From Plasmopara viticola (Eukaryota > Oomycota > Peronosporomycetes > Peronosporales > Peronosporaceae): DNA of 64,000 nt. This document shows positions 20,201-31,730 of this stretch, piece after piece; the first letter of the stretch is position 1, and each line of letters begins with the position of its first letter. The translations under genes and the position numbers were made by a program. Location of the stretch: contig MBPM02000159.1 of the NCBI GenBank assembly GCA_001695595.3, positions 1 through 64,000 on the forward strand. The letters are read 5' to 3'. The notes under the pieces are model-generated. The model did no database searches, was not told the origin of the DNA, and worked only from the letters and a program-made list of their open reading frames with translations.

Positions 20201-22319
20201 GCTGTTTTTGCCGCTGGTGAGCAGCACTGTGACGACTGGCTTATCGACAGCGGGACTACCTCGCACATGACACCATATCGGAGTGATCTCTTTGATTACG
20301 AGGCATTGGACGCTGGTCCAGAGGTCACCATTGCGGACGTCAAGAAGCTGCGGGTGACTGGCAAGGGTACGGTCAGGCTTACTGGATTGGACGGGTTGCG
20401 TATCAAGATGGTCGAAGTCCTACACATTCGAGGACTCAACAGACGCATTTTGTCGGTTGGCAAGCTAGCTGAGCGTGGGATGAAGGTGGAGTTTGAGAGC
20501 TCCTCCTGTATCATTTGGAGTACGCAACGAGCGATTGCTAAGGGCAAGAAAGTCGGTGAGGCGTACATCCTGGACTGCGAGCAAGAAGAGGCTCGGTTAG
20601 TGACTTACGCAGGGGTTGATACTGAATGGGATCTTTGACATGCTCGCTTGGGACATCCCGGGAAGAGCGGCATGGTGAAGACACAGCTTGCGACAAGTGG
20701 TGTGCCGGCGGTAAGGCAGGACATTGAAAAGCTGTGTGGGGGATGCCTGAAGGGTAAGCAGACGGTTGATTCATTCCCGTCACGGTCGCTTACTAAGACA
20801 TCACGTGTCCTGGAGCTCGTGCACACGGACGTGATGGGACCAATGAAAACGGTCTCGAAGGGTGGCGCGCGATATGTGCTTACTTTTGTGGATGATTTCT
20901 CGCAGTTTGTCGTAGCGTACTTCATGAAGAACAAGGGTGAGGTGGCAAGTAAGCTGATCGAGTTCAAAGCGTTCTACGAAAACCAATGGGGACAACGCTC
21001 AAAGTGTCTGCGATCGGACAACGGGACGGAGTTCGTGAACAAGAAAGTTGCCGGAATCTGTGCCAGGAATGGAGTTATGCATCAACACACAGTGCCATAC
21101 AGCCCGCAACAGAACGGTGTCGCTGAGCGAATGAACCGCACAATAATGGAAAAGGCGCGAAGCATGGTGCATTAAAAGGGGGCCCCTACTGAATGGTGGG
21201 CAGAAGCAGTAAGTACAGCGGTATACTTGATTAATCGCTCAACGAACACGGCGAACTCGAGGAATACGCCGTATGAATTGGCGTTCAAGCAGAAGCCGGG
21301 ACTGGAGCATCTACGAGTATTTGGTTCTCAAGGTTTCGCTCACGTCAATGATGCAAAGAGGACAAAGCTCGATCCCAAGAGCTTTCGATGTTTGTTTCTT
21401 GGGTATGCAGAGAGTGCGAAAGGGTATCGTGTGTTTGATTTGGAGAATTTCAAGCTCAAGGTAGTACGATCTGTTCGACTTGACGAGCGCGAAGTGGGTG
21501 GAATATACACTACAAACTCACCACAAGTTGAGACAATTACCTTCGTTACCAAGGACGAGAATGGTGCACATATCCAGGACAAGGACACACGACAGCCTTC
21601 TACAGAAAAACCAATGGAAGGTGTCGGGGATCATGCTCACGACGTGGAAATGGATGAGGTTGGGCCAGAGCATGAAGTAGAGCTGTACCAGATGCCACAA
21701 CTTCCTCAACCTTCTAATCCGGACCCACAGATCTTGGATCTGGCCCCTTATCACCCTTCTTCGCAAGCTTACGGTGAAGATCGTATTGTTTTTCAGGCGG
21801 AGCCGGGACGGACAAGACGTTTGCGAGAGCCTGTCATTCTTCTTACAGATGGCTTAGTAGTAATGAGGAGCAGAAGGTGGAAGAAAGTGACAATCCACCA
21901 AGTGCCAAGCGGGCCAGGATCGATGATGAAGGACTAATTGCTAAAGCTGTGTTAGCTTATACTGCTAGTGTCGGCGAGGCGGACGACGCTCCAACTACAT
22001 ATCGGCAAGCGATGAATAGCGACGACGCTCATGCCTGGCAGAAGGCAATAAACACAGAGCTTAAGTCTCATGAAGTGAACGCCTCATGGACACTTGTGCC
22101 GAAGAAGGAGAGCGTTCAGGAAATTGGATGCCGATGGGTCTTTGCGAAGAAGCGCAACGAATTGGGACAAGTGGTTCGCTACAAAGCTCGACTCGTCGCC
22201 AAAGGCTTCAAGCAAAAATTTGGTGTTGACTTTTTGAAACGTACTCGCCGGTAGCGAACATGAATACTATCAGAGTTGTGTTGTCGGTGGAAGTTACGAT
22301 GTGATACATGACAGAGCAC
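20200..22319 (+). pseudogene. pol of element C (PR-IN-partial RT)
   Basis: The protease motif WLIDSGTTSHMTP is intact. In the integrase zinc region the W of DLWHARLGHPG is TGA. RSDNGTEF and NGVAERMNRT are present. A TAA after SMVH (about 21174) is shared with D. The variable linker with KRARIDDEG (a likely nuclear localisation signal) follows, then the RT start through VVRYKARLVAKGFKQKF, ended by the frameshift FLKRTRR at about 22250. Homology stops 65 bp later. Confidence 0.9.
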
Positions 22320-22640
22320 TGCAAGTGGTGTAGCATCCGTCGATCGTGCGGTGTCGTGCTCATTCTAGCTCCATTCCTGGCCACTAGTCACGTATTGTGG
22401 ACGCCAGTCAAGGCTCTTAGCGTCTTTGAAGTGAACTCTAAGAGGAAATTGTCGCAGTAGAAGAAAAAATGCCTTTGCGCATTGTTATCAATCGGTTCAA
22501 AAGTAAGCCAAATACGAAAATTGAGTTTTTGCCCCTATTCGCGCGAGCAAAAAAAAATAATGCTTTAAAAGTGAGAGGATCCAAGGAAATAGACACCATG
22601 ACTTTTTTTCTTTTGTGGGCGTGCGTTCAAATTTAAACCA
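22320..22640 (+). pseudogene. RxLR/EER-like remnant 4 with signal-peptide leader
   Basis: The most complete module order in one stretch. At 22335 ATC stands where the leader copies have ATG, followed by RRSCGVVLILAPFLATSH (hydrophobic leader). After a one-base shift comes DASQGS, then EEIVAVEEK at the EER position, then a basic C-terminal part with SKPNTKI and LKVRGSKEI as in remnant 1. The start codon is lost, and the middle carries three stops. It begins exactly where the truncated C element ends. Confidence 0.5.
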
Positions 22641-22719
22641 ATTTTCGTTTCTTTTTTCGTGGAATATAATTCCGGTTTTTTAATCTGAAATTAAATACTT
22701 TTAACAAACAGCATTCTTA

Positions 22720-23329
22720 ATATGAAAATTGTGCTTGGTAGATGGAATTGTTTCTTGCAAGAATTAAATCTCAGACCGCAATATTTTTTCTTCATGGAAG
22801 TCAAATCACCTGATTTAGATGTTTGAGCCGACTTAGAAGGATAATGTATTAGTCGTGTTACTCAAGCCGTAACTGGACAAACATTACGGCTTACCGCATT
22901 GCAGTAGATACGCTACTCTGAGCTGCAAACGATATCTGTGAAGATTGGCGGTTTGTTGGCTGAAGGCATCTCTGATTTTGTTATACTTCTTCATAAATAT
23001 GCCCACAGGGAAACGAAATTGTTATTTAGTAGCTTTAGTACAGCAGCAATTCTCTCAAATCCTTTGGCTATCAATGAGTTAACATGTCTCGCTGGCATGC
23101 CAAATTGTCAATTTTCGCGATTGGCTTGCAAGTAATACGCCCTGCGGCAGTTATCTCGCGGAGTTAACTTCGAAGGCGCAAGAGCCTCGACTGACGCTCA
23201 CGGTACGTGACTGTTCGTGCTGGTCGTACTGTCACCAAACCACTTGCAGCTCGTGAGCAAAGTTAGCTGCCCATCAGACTTGAAAAGCAAATCGTTATTA
23301 TTTTAGCATGACTTATTAGCATGAGTAAT
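22720..23329 (-). pseudogene. RxLR-like remnant 5 (inverted) and dispersed motif
   Basis: Reverse-strand copy of the 10785-11300 sequence: RLLRLRS is readable on minus near 23190, but the EER codons fall in a small deletion, and frame is lost. The C-terminal part (GMPARHVN region, 23060-23110) and one inverted copy of the dispersed motif (22730-22800) follow. It ends at AGTAAT, directly against the D element. Confidence 0.5.
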
Positions 23330-23583
23330 TGTTGAGTTGTTGTGCGCAGGAGAAGGCAAAAAGTAAAGTGAATATATTTAGGTCCTTTGTTCGCTACCCT
23401 GTGCTACCTCTAAGCCTATCCTTCTAGATCCTTCTAAAAGTTTGTCGTGACGTCATTTAATGACGTCATCATCATACTAGTACCGAACCGGTATTTTCCG
23501 TAATCCCTCTGAACCTATCCTCCTAGATCCTTCTAGAAGGTTCGTCGTGACGTCACATCAACAGCGGCGTCATATTAATGACA
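23330..23583 (-). repeat. 3' LTR of element D
   Basis: 254 bp against 228 in the 5' LTR. The extra sequence near 23450-23480 contains GTGACGTCATTTAATGACG, giving additional TGACGTCA palindromes. The heat-shock-like array at 23522-23543 is partly degraded (CTCCTAGATCC). LTR divergence within this element is clearly larger than between the C and D 5' LTRs. Confidence 0.9.
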
Positions 23584-23596
23584 CTCCCACTCGCCG

Positions 23597-26500
23597 CTAG
23601 TGCTGTACGCGCTTTGGTCCAATACCACTATCCTGCAGCAGATACTTGAGTCGCTTTGTGCCTAGAGACTTAGTCAGCATGTCTGCTTTTTGGTCCACCG
23701 TTGAGATGTACTTGACCACGATTATGTCCCGTGCCACGGCTTTCCGGATGAAGTGATGCCGAATGTCGACATGCTTGATCCTGGCATTGTAACCAGCGTT
23801 GCTAGCAAGTCCTATTGTGCCTTGAGTATCTTCCCAAACCAAAGTAGCTCCCACTTGCTGATGACCGAGATCCTTGAGAATCGCACGGACCCACAGTACT
23901 TCTTGAGTGCATAGGCTTAAAGCCATATACTCTGCCTCCGCTGAGCTTAGCGCCACTGTCCGCTGGTATTTCGACTTGAAAACCACTGGTGCGCCCCCGA
24001 TCATGGCCATGATTCCTGACACCGAACTCCGATCATCAATATTACTGCTCCAGTCCGCATTTGTATACGCTGTAGCTTGGACCTCGTTGGCGCTGCCGTC
24101 GTAGGTGATCCCAAATTCCCTCGTCGTCTTGAGATAACGAAGTACGCGAATTGCGGCCTTCCAATGCTGCTGACCCGGGTTCTCCAAGAAACGCGATAGC
24201 TGTGTTACCACATACGCGATATCAGGACGCGTACCTGTCGTGATGTACAGCAAACATCCGATTAGGGACCTGTACGGCTTCGACTGCATCTCTGCTTTCT
24301 CAATGTCCGTCGTTGGGGATTGCATCTTTGACAACTTTAAACCCGCTTCTGATGGGTTAATCACTGCCTTCGCGTCTTGTTGGTTGAACCTGTTCACCAC
24401 ATCGTCAATGTACCGTGTCTGACGGATCATGAGCGTGCTGCACTTGCGATCATGGTCGATTTCTATTCCAAGAATATACTTGGCCTCGCCCAAATCTTTT
24501 ATCCTGAATGAGTTCTTGAGTGCAGCTTTAACCTCTTCAATCTCCTTGCTCGTCTTGGCAGCGATAATCACGTCGTCCACGTACAAGCAAACATAGACAT
24601 AGTTGCCGTTCTTGCCCTTGACGTAGACGCACTGATCTGCTCCGCTGCTCCGAAAGCCCATTTGTAGGAAGACAACATAAATCGTCTTGTTCCATGCATT
24701 CGAAGCTTGCTTGAGACCGTAAATCGCCTTTTCCGGCTTGCACACCATGTTTTCAGCATTGGCGATACGGTAAGGCACTTCCATGTATACCTCTTCCTTG
24801 AGATCACTGTTCAGGAATGCTGTGTCGACATCCAATTGCTCTGTCATGTATCCCATCGTAACCACCACCGACAACACAACTCTGATAGAGTTCATGTTCG
24901 CTACCGGCGAGTATGTTTCGAAAAGTCAACACCAAATTTCTGCTTGAAGCCTTTGGCGACGAGTCGAGCTTTGTAGCGAACCACTTGTCCCAATGCGTTG
25001 CGCTTCTTCGCAAAGACCCATCGGCATCCAATTTCCCGAACGCTCTCCTTCTTCGGCACAAGTGTCCATGAGGCGTTCACTTCATGTGCCTTAAGCTCTG
25101 TGTTTATTGCCTTCTGCCAGGCATGAGCGTCGTCGCTATTCATCGCTTGCCGATATGTAGTTGGAGCGTCGTCCGCCTCGCCGACACTAGCAGCATAAGC
25201 TAACACAGCTTCAGCAATAAGTCCTTCATCATCGATCCTGGCTCGCTTGGCACTTGGTGAATTGTCACTTTCTTCCACCTTCTGCTCCTCATTACTTAAG
25301 CCATCTGTAAGAAGAATGACAGGCCCTCGCGAACGTCTTGTCCGTCCCGGCTCCGCCTGAAAAACAATACGATCTTCACCGTAAGCTTGCAGAGGAGGGT
25401 GATAAGGGGCCAGATCCAAGATCTGTGGGTCCGGATTAGAAGGTTGAGGAAGTTGTGGCATCTGGTACAGCTCCACTTCATGCTCTGGCCCAACCTCATC
25501 CATTTCCACGTCGGGAGCATGATCCTCGACACCTTCCATTGGTTTTTCTGTAGAAGGCTGTCGTGTGTCCTTGTCCTGGATATGTGCACCATTCTCGTCC
25601 TTGGTAACGAAGGTAATTGTCTCAACTTGTGATGAGTTTGTAGTGTATATTCCACCCACTTCGCGCTCGTCAAGTCGAACAGATCGTACTACCTTGAGCT
25701 TGGAATTCTCCAAATCAAACACACGATACCCTTTCGCACTCTCTGCATACCCAAGAAACAAACATCGAAAGCTCTTGGGATCGAGCTTTGTCCTCTTTGC
25801 ATCATTGACGTGAGCAAAACCTTAGGAACCAAATACTCGTAGATGCTACAGTCCCGGCTTCTGCTTGAACGCCAATTCATACGGCGTATTCCTCGAGTTC
25901 GCCGTGTTCGTTGAGCGATTAATCAAGTATACCGCTGTACTTACTGCTTCTGCCCACCATTCAGTAGGGGCCCCCTTTTAATGCACCATGCTTCGCGCCT
26001 TTTCCATTATTGTGCGGTTCATTCGCTCAGCGACACCGTTCTGTTGCGGGCTGTATGGCACTGTGTGTTGATGCATAACTCCATTCCAGGCACAGATTCC
26101 GGCAACTTTCTTGTTCACGAACTCCGTCCCGTTGTCCGATCGCAGACACTTTGAGCGTTGTCCCCATTGGTTTTCGTAGAACGCTTTGAACTCGATCAGC
26201 TTACTTGCCACCTTACCCTTGTTCTTCATGAAGTACGCTACCACAAACTGCGGAAATCATCCACAAAAGTAAGCACATATCGCGCGCCACCCTTCGAGAC
26301 CGTTTTCATTGGTCCCATCACGTCCGTGTGCACGAGCTCCAGGACACGTGATGTCTTAGTAAGCGACCGTGACGGGAATGAATCAACCGTCTGCTTACCC
26401 TTCAGGCATCCCCCACACAGCTTTTCAATGTCCTGCCTTACCGCCGGCACACCACTTGTCGCAAGCTGTGTCTTCACCATGCCGCTCTTCCCGGGATGTC

Positions 26501-26990
26501 CCAAGCGAGCATGCCAAAGATCCCATTCAGTATCAACCCCTGCGTACTCCACCAACCGAGCCTCTTCTTGCTCGCAGTCCAGGATGTACGCCTTACCGAC
26601 TTTCTTGCCCTTAGCAATCGCTCGTTGCGTACTCCAAATGACACAGGAGGAGCTCTCAAACTCCACCTTCATACCACGCTCAGCTAGCTTGCCAACCGAC
26701 AAAAGGCGTCTGTCGAGTCCTGGAATGTGTAGGACTTCGACCATCTTGATACGCAACCCGTCCAATCCAGTAAGCCTGACCGTACCCTTGCCAGTCACCC
26801 GCAGCTTCTTGCCGTCCGCAATGGTGACCTCTGGACTAGCGTCCAATGCCTCGTAATCAAAGAGATCACTCCGATGAGGCGTCATGTGCGAGGTAGCTCC
26901 GCTGTCGATAAGCCAGTCGTCACAGTGCTGCTCACCAGCGGCAAAAACAGCATCATCAACCTCGAAGCCGTTCTTCTTCTGACAATCCCG
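23597..26990 (-). pseudogene. pol of element D
   Basis: PR-IN frame 26885-26238 (the DSG-type motif begins just upstream) breaks at VDDFRSLW. The integrase continues 26244-25978 with RSDNGTEF and ends at the TAA shared with C. A further stop lies near 25822. The linker and RT start are 25761-24901, broken at FSKHTRR. RT-RNase H 24895-23597 is intact, with QLDVDTAFLNS, CLYVDDVIIAAKT, SSAEAEYMALSLCTQEVLW and a final stop before the purine tract GTGGGAG. This is the only uninterrupted RT-RH in family 2. Confidence 0.92.
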
Positions 26991-27676
26991 CTTCGAATGT
27001 CCGACTTGGCCACACTTAAAACACTTGCCCCTCCGTTCTTCCGTGGACCATTCCCTTTACGGCCACTGCCTTGGCCTCCCTTGAAACGTCCTGTATTCAC
27101 CTTGAACGCGCGCTCCATAGACTCTTTCTTCTCAAGTCGCTCGTACTCCTTCAGAAGCTTCTCTTTTACCTCGATCAAAGACACGTCCTTGGAGTTCTCC
27201 ACAATCGACGAGAGAATTTCGTATTCCTCTGGGAGACTGCTCAGAAGAATCACTTGTTGACGAGCATCGTCAAGTGGTTCTCCCAACGTCTGCAGTCCCA
27301 CGATCAGCTCATCGAAGCTGTCTAGGTGTTTCGACATCGCCACCCCATCAGCCATCTTGAATTCGTGGAGGCGACGGGTCATCGACACACGATTGTGCAT
27401 CGTCGAGCGGTTGTAGAAGTCGCGCAGCGTATTCCACGCCATGATTGCCGTCGTGGGCGTCCGAATCTTCGTATGATGCTCAATTGCCACTCCCTGGGCG
27501 ATAAGCCCAAGTGCTTTCATGTCGCTGAGCACGCACGTCTCGGTCCTCTCCGCCTCAGGCTTGACCACTTGCATATGCGCTAGCAGACCCTTCCTAGCCA
27601 GCGTCATGCGCATGGCAAACTCCCAGTGGAAGTAGTTTCCACTACCCAGGAGGACTTCACTTCTTGTCGTCGGCAT
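26990..27676 (-). pseudogene. gag of element D
   Basis: ATG 27676, MPTTRSEVLLGSG. Gag is one open frame through the Lys-rich region to GPRKNGG, without the base loss that breaks C. The zinc knuckle just after (about 27020) is out of frame as in C. Confidence 0.9.
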
Positions 27677-27719
27677 TGGGATGGAGGGGAGGTTTGGCGA
27701 GAGTCTTGTGCGGTTAACC

Positions 27720-27947
27720 TGTTGAGTTGTTGTGCGCAGGAGAAGGCAAAAAGTAAAGTGAATATATTTAGGTCCTTTGTTCGCTACCCTGTGCTACCTC
27801 TAAGCCTATCCTTCTAGATCCTTCTATAAGGGTCGTCGTACCAGTACCCAACCGGTATTTGCCGTAATCCCTCTGAGCCTATCCTTCTAGATCCTTCTAG
27901 AAGGTTCGTCGTGACGTCACATCAACAGCGGCGTCATATAAATAACA
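27720..27947 (-). repeat. 5' LTR of element D
   Basis: 228 bp, mirror copy of the C LTR. The heat-shock-like array is at 27885-27907 and a TGACGTCA at 27912-27919. Confidence 0.9.
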
Positions 27948-28049
27948 CGCTCCCCCCCTTCGTCAACCACCTTACACCCCACTTTTTATAGCATCCCTAC
28001 ACCATCTTCTCGGTATTCGAATACACGCACACAAAAAGTCGAAATGTAG

Positions 28050-28190
28050 AAAAGCAGCGCGGACCGGGTGGAAGTCAAAGTGAAAATTGAAGATGATGGA
28101 GGAGATGAAGCCAAGTTTGTGGTCGACAAGCACGACGGAGAGGAGGACGAACATGTGGTGGTGGTGCGGATCGCAGAGGACGCACAATGA
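28050..28190 (+). pseudogene. Acidic/valine-rich coding remnant, copy 2
   Basis: Identical frame to 18963-19103: opens after TAG 28047-28049 and ends at TGA 28188-28190. The motif VEVKVKI is echoed by FEVKVKIRDN on plus at about 47185-47215 in the G flank, perhaps a related gene. Confidence 0.35.
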
Positions 28191-28290
28191 ACCCACCGAC
28201 AGTTGGGCGGTAAGAAGTTTTCGTGGGAGCTTTGGCTAGGCGAGAAGTTCCTACTAACAAGATAGATTGCGTACCAGATCAGGAGACTTT

Positions 28291-28386
28291 ATGAAGTATG
28301 TTTACACGAGATACCGGCTAAATTTCGAGGCATTCGAACAACAACTTGCAAAGATCAACGGGAAGCTCGTCGTCGATACTTATTGA
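28291..28386 (+). CDS. Conserved 31-aa ORF, copy 2
   Basis: Same as 18767-18862 in the opposite arm. ATG 28291, stop 28384-28386. See that entry for the coding argument from the diverged copy at 52386. Confidence 0.35.
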   Translation: MKYVYTRYRLNFEAFEQQLAKINGKLVVDTY

Positions 28387-28908
28387 CCGAGAGTTAATAC
28401 GCAGTGGCTGGCTTTACAAGCAGGCGGTTGTCATGTACGTATATGAAAAAGAGTTTTTATTGCACAAATGTGAATCAACTTGCATTTTTGTTGGAAAAGG
28501 TGGAAACGACGATACTTTGTACTGATTAAGAGAATGAAGGTAGCAACAAGAGAGTAGTGGGCATCGCTGCAGTAACAATTTAGACAAGCCACGTGGAGAT
28601 GTGCAGTTGCAGAATGGCATGCTGTCTGTACGCTTTTTAGAAATATAAAAAAGCGGGCGCTCTGTTTTGAGGCAGCTGGTGAAGAATTTTTGTTTTTCTG
28701 CTCTGGATCGAGCGACGACGGTGCGAGCACCTGGGTCTATTTACTGCAGCGTTTGTCAGGTGGTGACTTGCGTCCTGTATGGTGGCGTCGGTATCAGAAC
28801 CATCGAACAATTCTAGACAATACTGTCTGGACAATATAGGAAGTTGGAAAGTCACAATTTTGAAAAGGCCATTATAAACTCTCAAAGGTTCGTGCCAAAA
28901 TTAACTGC

Positions 28909-29106
28909 ATGTTGACTATCTCGCCTTCTGCTGCCCTATTCAGCTCGCTATCCAATGCCAAGCAATTACAATCGGCGGATGGGTCAAACGGTGCTCGTAT
29001 TTGCACTAGCACGATTGATGCGCGGAGCATTCGCATCGTCGCAGAGCTGCGCCGAGTGCTGCACACAAGCACGTCACCGGAGGCAATGATATTCCAAAAG
29101 CTTTAA
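28909..29106 (+). CDS. Hypothetical 65-aa ORF
   Basis: MLTISPSAALFSSLSNAK, then a basic part with SIRIVAELRRVL. Preserved in the mirror arm (18244-18047), broken in the 52.9-kb copy. No domain recognised. Confidence 0.25.
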   Translation: MLTISPSAALFSSLSNAKQLQSADGSNGARICTSTIDARSIRIVAELRRVLHTSTSPEAMIFQKL

Positions 29107-30264
29107 AAGCTCTTTCAATCCCCGATACCCATGTGCGAAATTCACGCAACCCTCGAATATTGAAAGTTTTGATGTTTTAATCTTACAAAGATCCTTAATT
29201 GTTGCAGCCAACAAACATTCAAAACTTAAGGTAAAGGCGGTTTTGGCCCTGTATATTGAGGGGTGCCATAAAAAGTAGGGTATGGCGTGATTAACGAAAA
29301 CTATAGCGACTCCCTAATTAAAAGGGTGTAAAAACACTGTGCGGTGTGCGCCAGTCTACTTGAACAGCCAAAGCGACATACGCAATCTTTGTGATCAGTT
29401 ATAATAAAATGGCTCGAGTAAGAGGAACGCAAAGTACTGTGTCTGACCGCGACGAGCAACATACTAGCACTCTGACAGCTTTCCATGGCACATAAATCAA
29501 GATTCATAATGGACTTAAAGGTTGTCAGTACTGCACAACATAGCTGCAGTCTCAAAAGACTATTTGATTGGCTCAAAGCAGCCTTCGGCTACGGTCTAGT
29601 AAGCTGTGCGTCCGATTCTAGGCACAACGGTGATTAATGCGACCGTGAGAGCCTTTAAATATAGAATCGATCGGTGGAAGCGCCATTAGCTGGGTATAAC
29701 ATATTGCGCTAATGCACAATGCTGTAATTCTACAACATATTTTCTATCAGATTTTCGCTCCCGGATCAGCTTTACAAATGGTCAACAAAATCTCAAAGGT
29801 GATACAGCTGCTATAGCTGATGCAATGATTAAGACGACTGTCGGTTTTCTCGGGACGCTATTCATTTCCGATCGTATTTCAAAGGAATGATGCAAGTGCA
29901 TCGCATAACAACGAATTACTGTTTGCTATTACTTTAGGAGTAAGACACATTGCTAGATATTTTAAGACAGCATTGGACCTCTTGGATTGCCGTTTAGTGG
30001 ATAAAATTGAGATGATGTGTTTGCTATCAGGTAGTAAAGACATTGAATACTCCCCCTTTTCAGAGCGGCTGCTCACATTTGTCGCAAGGACGTCTTGTCG
30101 TGTGGACCAAATGTAGATGGTTTATGCGACCAATGGTGCGGCATTGGACCTCGCGACAGGTACAAAGAATCTAACGATCTTGCGTTCTCAAGAATACATA
30201 CGCGCGTTGTCGGACGATTTTTGGCTCATTCTTGCTCTACCGGCATTCCGTGTAAACGAAAGCT
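29107..30264. other. Repeated flank without a confident gene
   Basis: Mirror of 16960-18045 and direct copy of 53040-54190. Contains one U unit at 30090-30200 (CGCGACAGGTACAAAGAATC). Only short, unconserved open frames. Confidence 0.45.
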
Positions 30265-30650
30265 TTGCAAACATGGATAGCCTCCCTCGAAGATACAAAA
30301 TTTTCGTCCGCTAAGTACAAACAGACGTTTGAGCTCGATAAGACGAGCAATCCTGCGATGTATGAGGTAGCGCAGCGTTGGGGAAGCTTCGTCTTAACGA
30401 TGTGGAGTGAATTCCGTTTGGACTTTCAATCTTTGGTGCAGGAGTCATGGCTGGAGCGAACCCAGTCGTCCACTACCGAGCAATGATCGCGTTCACAGTG
30501 GCACGCTGTTTGCACACATACGCTTATGCGACTGCGATGCAGCCATTGCGCTCACTGAGTCATGGTGTGAGTGTGGCAGCTACGTTCTCTGGCGTCGGCA
30601 ATGCTGTGAGCGCTATTACGGTTTTATTATGCGCCGCAGATCTAGGCTAG
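30265..30650 (+). pseudogene. MAPEG-like fragment, copy 2
   Basis: Upstream frame 30265-30486 gives KYKQTFELDKTSNPAMYEVA, a plausible pre-motif region. A shift near 30400 leads to NDVE, then TGA, then IPFGLSIFGAGVMAGANP and QPLRSLSHGVSV, as in copy 1. ND-E-x-IP and R-LHTYAY fit MAPEG helices. The stop replaces the residue between E and IP. Confidence 0.6.
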
Positions 30651-30894
30651 GAAGATGACAAGGACAATATACAGCCGACGAGTTGCATGTAAAGGGAGAA
30701 GCTGCGGTTGTTGTTTCGTGGACAATGTTTTTCAAGTACTTTAATTTCGCACTCACCCAGTGGTCATATTCGGTAGCAGTGTTGGACGCGTAAAAAGGCA
30801 TTTGCATCAAATGAGACAATGCTGCAAAACGTTGATGACACGAAACCTGTACAAAAATAAGTACACTGATGAGACAGATGTTTGCTATCGTTAG

Positions 30895-31040
30895 TGTTAA
30901 GAAGAAAGTAAAAACCGATGTGAATATATTTATCCTGACCAATGAATGGCTACCATATGTAATTACTAATTGTGACGTACTTGTAATTACTGTGAAGCCA
31001 TCCACCTGTTCAATATGCATTCAGCGGTGTAATGTTAACA
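30895..31040 (-). repeat. 3' LTR of element E
   Basis: 146 bp, much shorter than the other families. Keeps the common core TAAATATATTCAC near its end on minus. No heat-shock-like array. The empty site is visible in the copy at 54775, where CGTTAG runs on into CTCATTTAGCC. Confidence 0.92.
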
Positions 31041-31053
31041 CTCCCACTCACCG

Positions 31054-31730
31054 CTAATGCTGTGTGTCCTTTGTTGCTGACTTGGTCTTGATTCCGGAGG
31101 CTTCGCGCAGATACTTCAGCATCTTGGTTCCAAGCGCCTTGGTTAGCATATCTGCAAGCTGACTCCTTGTATCAATGTAGCCAATCTTGAGTAATCCATG
31201 CTGAACGTTCTCCCGAATAAAGTGATGTCTGATGTCCACGTGCTTTGTACGTGCGTGGTAGTCCGCGTTGTTTGCCAAAGCTATCGCACCTTGATTGTCT
31301 TCCCATAGTTGCGTGCCTCCCACTTGTTCTTGACCCATGTCCTTGAGCATTGCGCGCGCCCAAAGTACTTCTTGTGTGCACAAGCTGAGCGCCATATACT
31401 CTGCTTCTGCGGAACTTAGTGCAACTGTTCTCTGATACTTGGACTTGAATACGACCGGAGCTTTACCAATGTTGATCAACACACCTGAGACAGACCGTCT
31501 GTCATCGGTGTTGCTACCCCAGTCAGCATCCGAAAAAAAAAAGCTTCAATAGTCACCTTTCCCGTCCCTCTTTGGTAAACGATCCCATGATGACGTGTCG
31601 AATTTAAGTAGCGCAATACACGAATTGCGGCGTTCCAATGTGGTAACCCCGGTTTTTCGAAAATCGAGACAGTTGTGTCACGATGTATGCGACGTCCGGC
31701 CGAGTGCAAGTTGTAACATATAGCAGACAT
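31054..31730 (-). pseudogene. RNase H part of element E
   Basis: Two overlapping frames: 31730-31476 (connection domain, PHWNAAIRVLRYL) and 31482-31054 (RNase H, SSAEAEYMALSLCTQEVLW, then ALANNADYHARTKHVDIRHH and ADMLTKALGTK). They are separated by a shift at a 10-A run near 31531-31540 on plus. The terminal stop is just before the polypurine tract. Confidence 0.9.

Larger units (their letters stand above)
16335..22319. repeat. Left arm of inverted duplication around C/D (partner 24838-30850)
   Basis: Matching features sum to about 47,155 (for example C gag ATG 19477 and D gag ATG 27676; ORFs 18423-18722 and 28431-28730 with identical translations). Homology covers the MAPEG fragment, flanks and C up to the RT start. 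It weakens left of about 16335 and stops at 22319, where C is truncated. Confidence 0.9.
19206..22319 (+). mobile_element. Ty1/copia element C (family 2), 3' truncated
   Basis: The 5' LTR is 19206-19433 and gag starts at 19477. PR, IN and the start of RT follow. Homology to D stops at 22319 inside RT (after MTEH/MTEQ), and no 3' LTR is present. The next base begins an RxLR-like remnant. C shares with D a TAA in the integrase, a frameshift before the zinc knuckle and one at the RT start, so C and D are copies of one decayed element. Confidence 0.93.
23330..27947 (-). mobile_element. Ty1/copia element D (family 2), full length but dead
   Basis: 3' LTR 23330-23583 and 5' LTR 27720-27947, with gag-PR-IN-RT-RH between on minus. 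RT and RNase H are a clean 432-codon frame (24895-23597); upstream parts have at least five breaks. Flanks do not match as a target-site duplication: the left flank is the remnant-5 repeat, the right is the C-type flank CGCTCC. The two ends may come from different insertions joined by recombination. Confidence 0.94.
24838..30850. repeat. Right arm of inverted duplication around C/D
   Basis: Mirror of 16335-22319. It runs from inside D RT out to the sequence next to the E element. The segment 28287-30890 also has a third, more diverged copy in direct orientation at 52380-54780. Confidence 0.9.
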
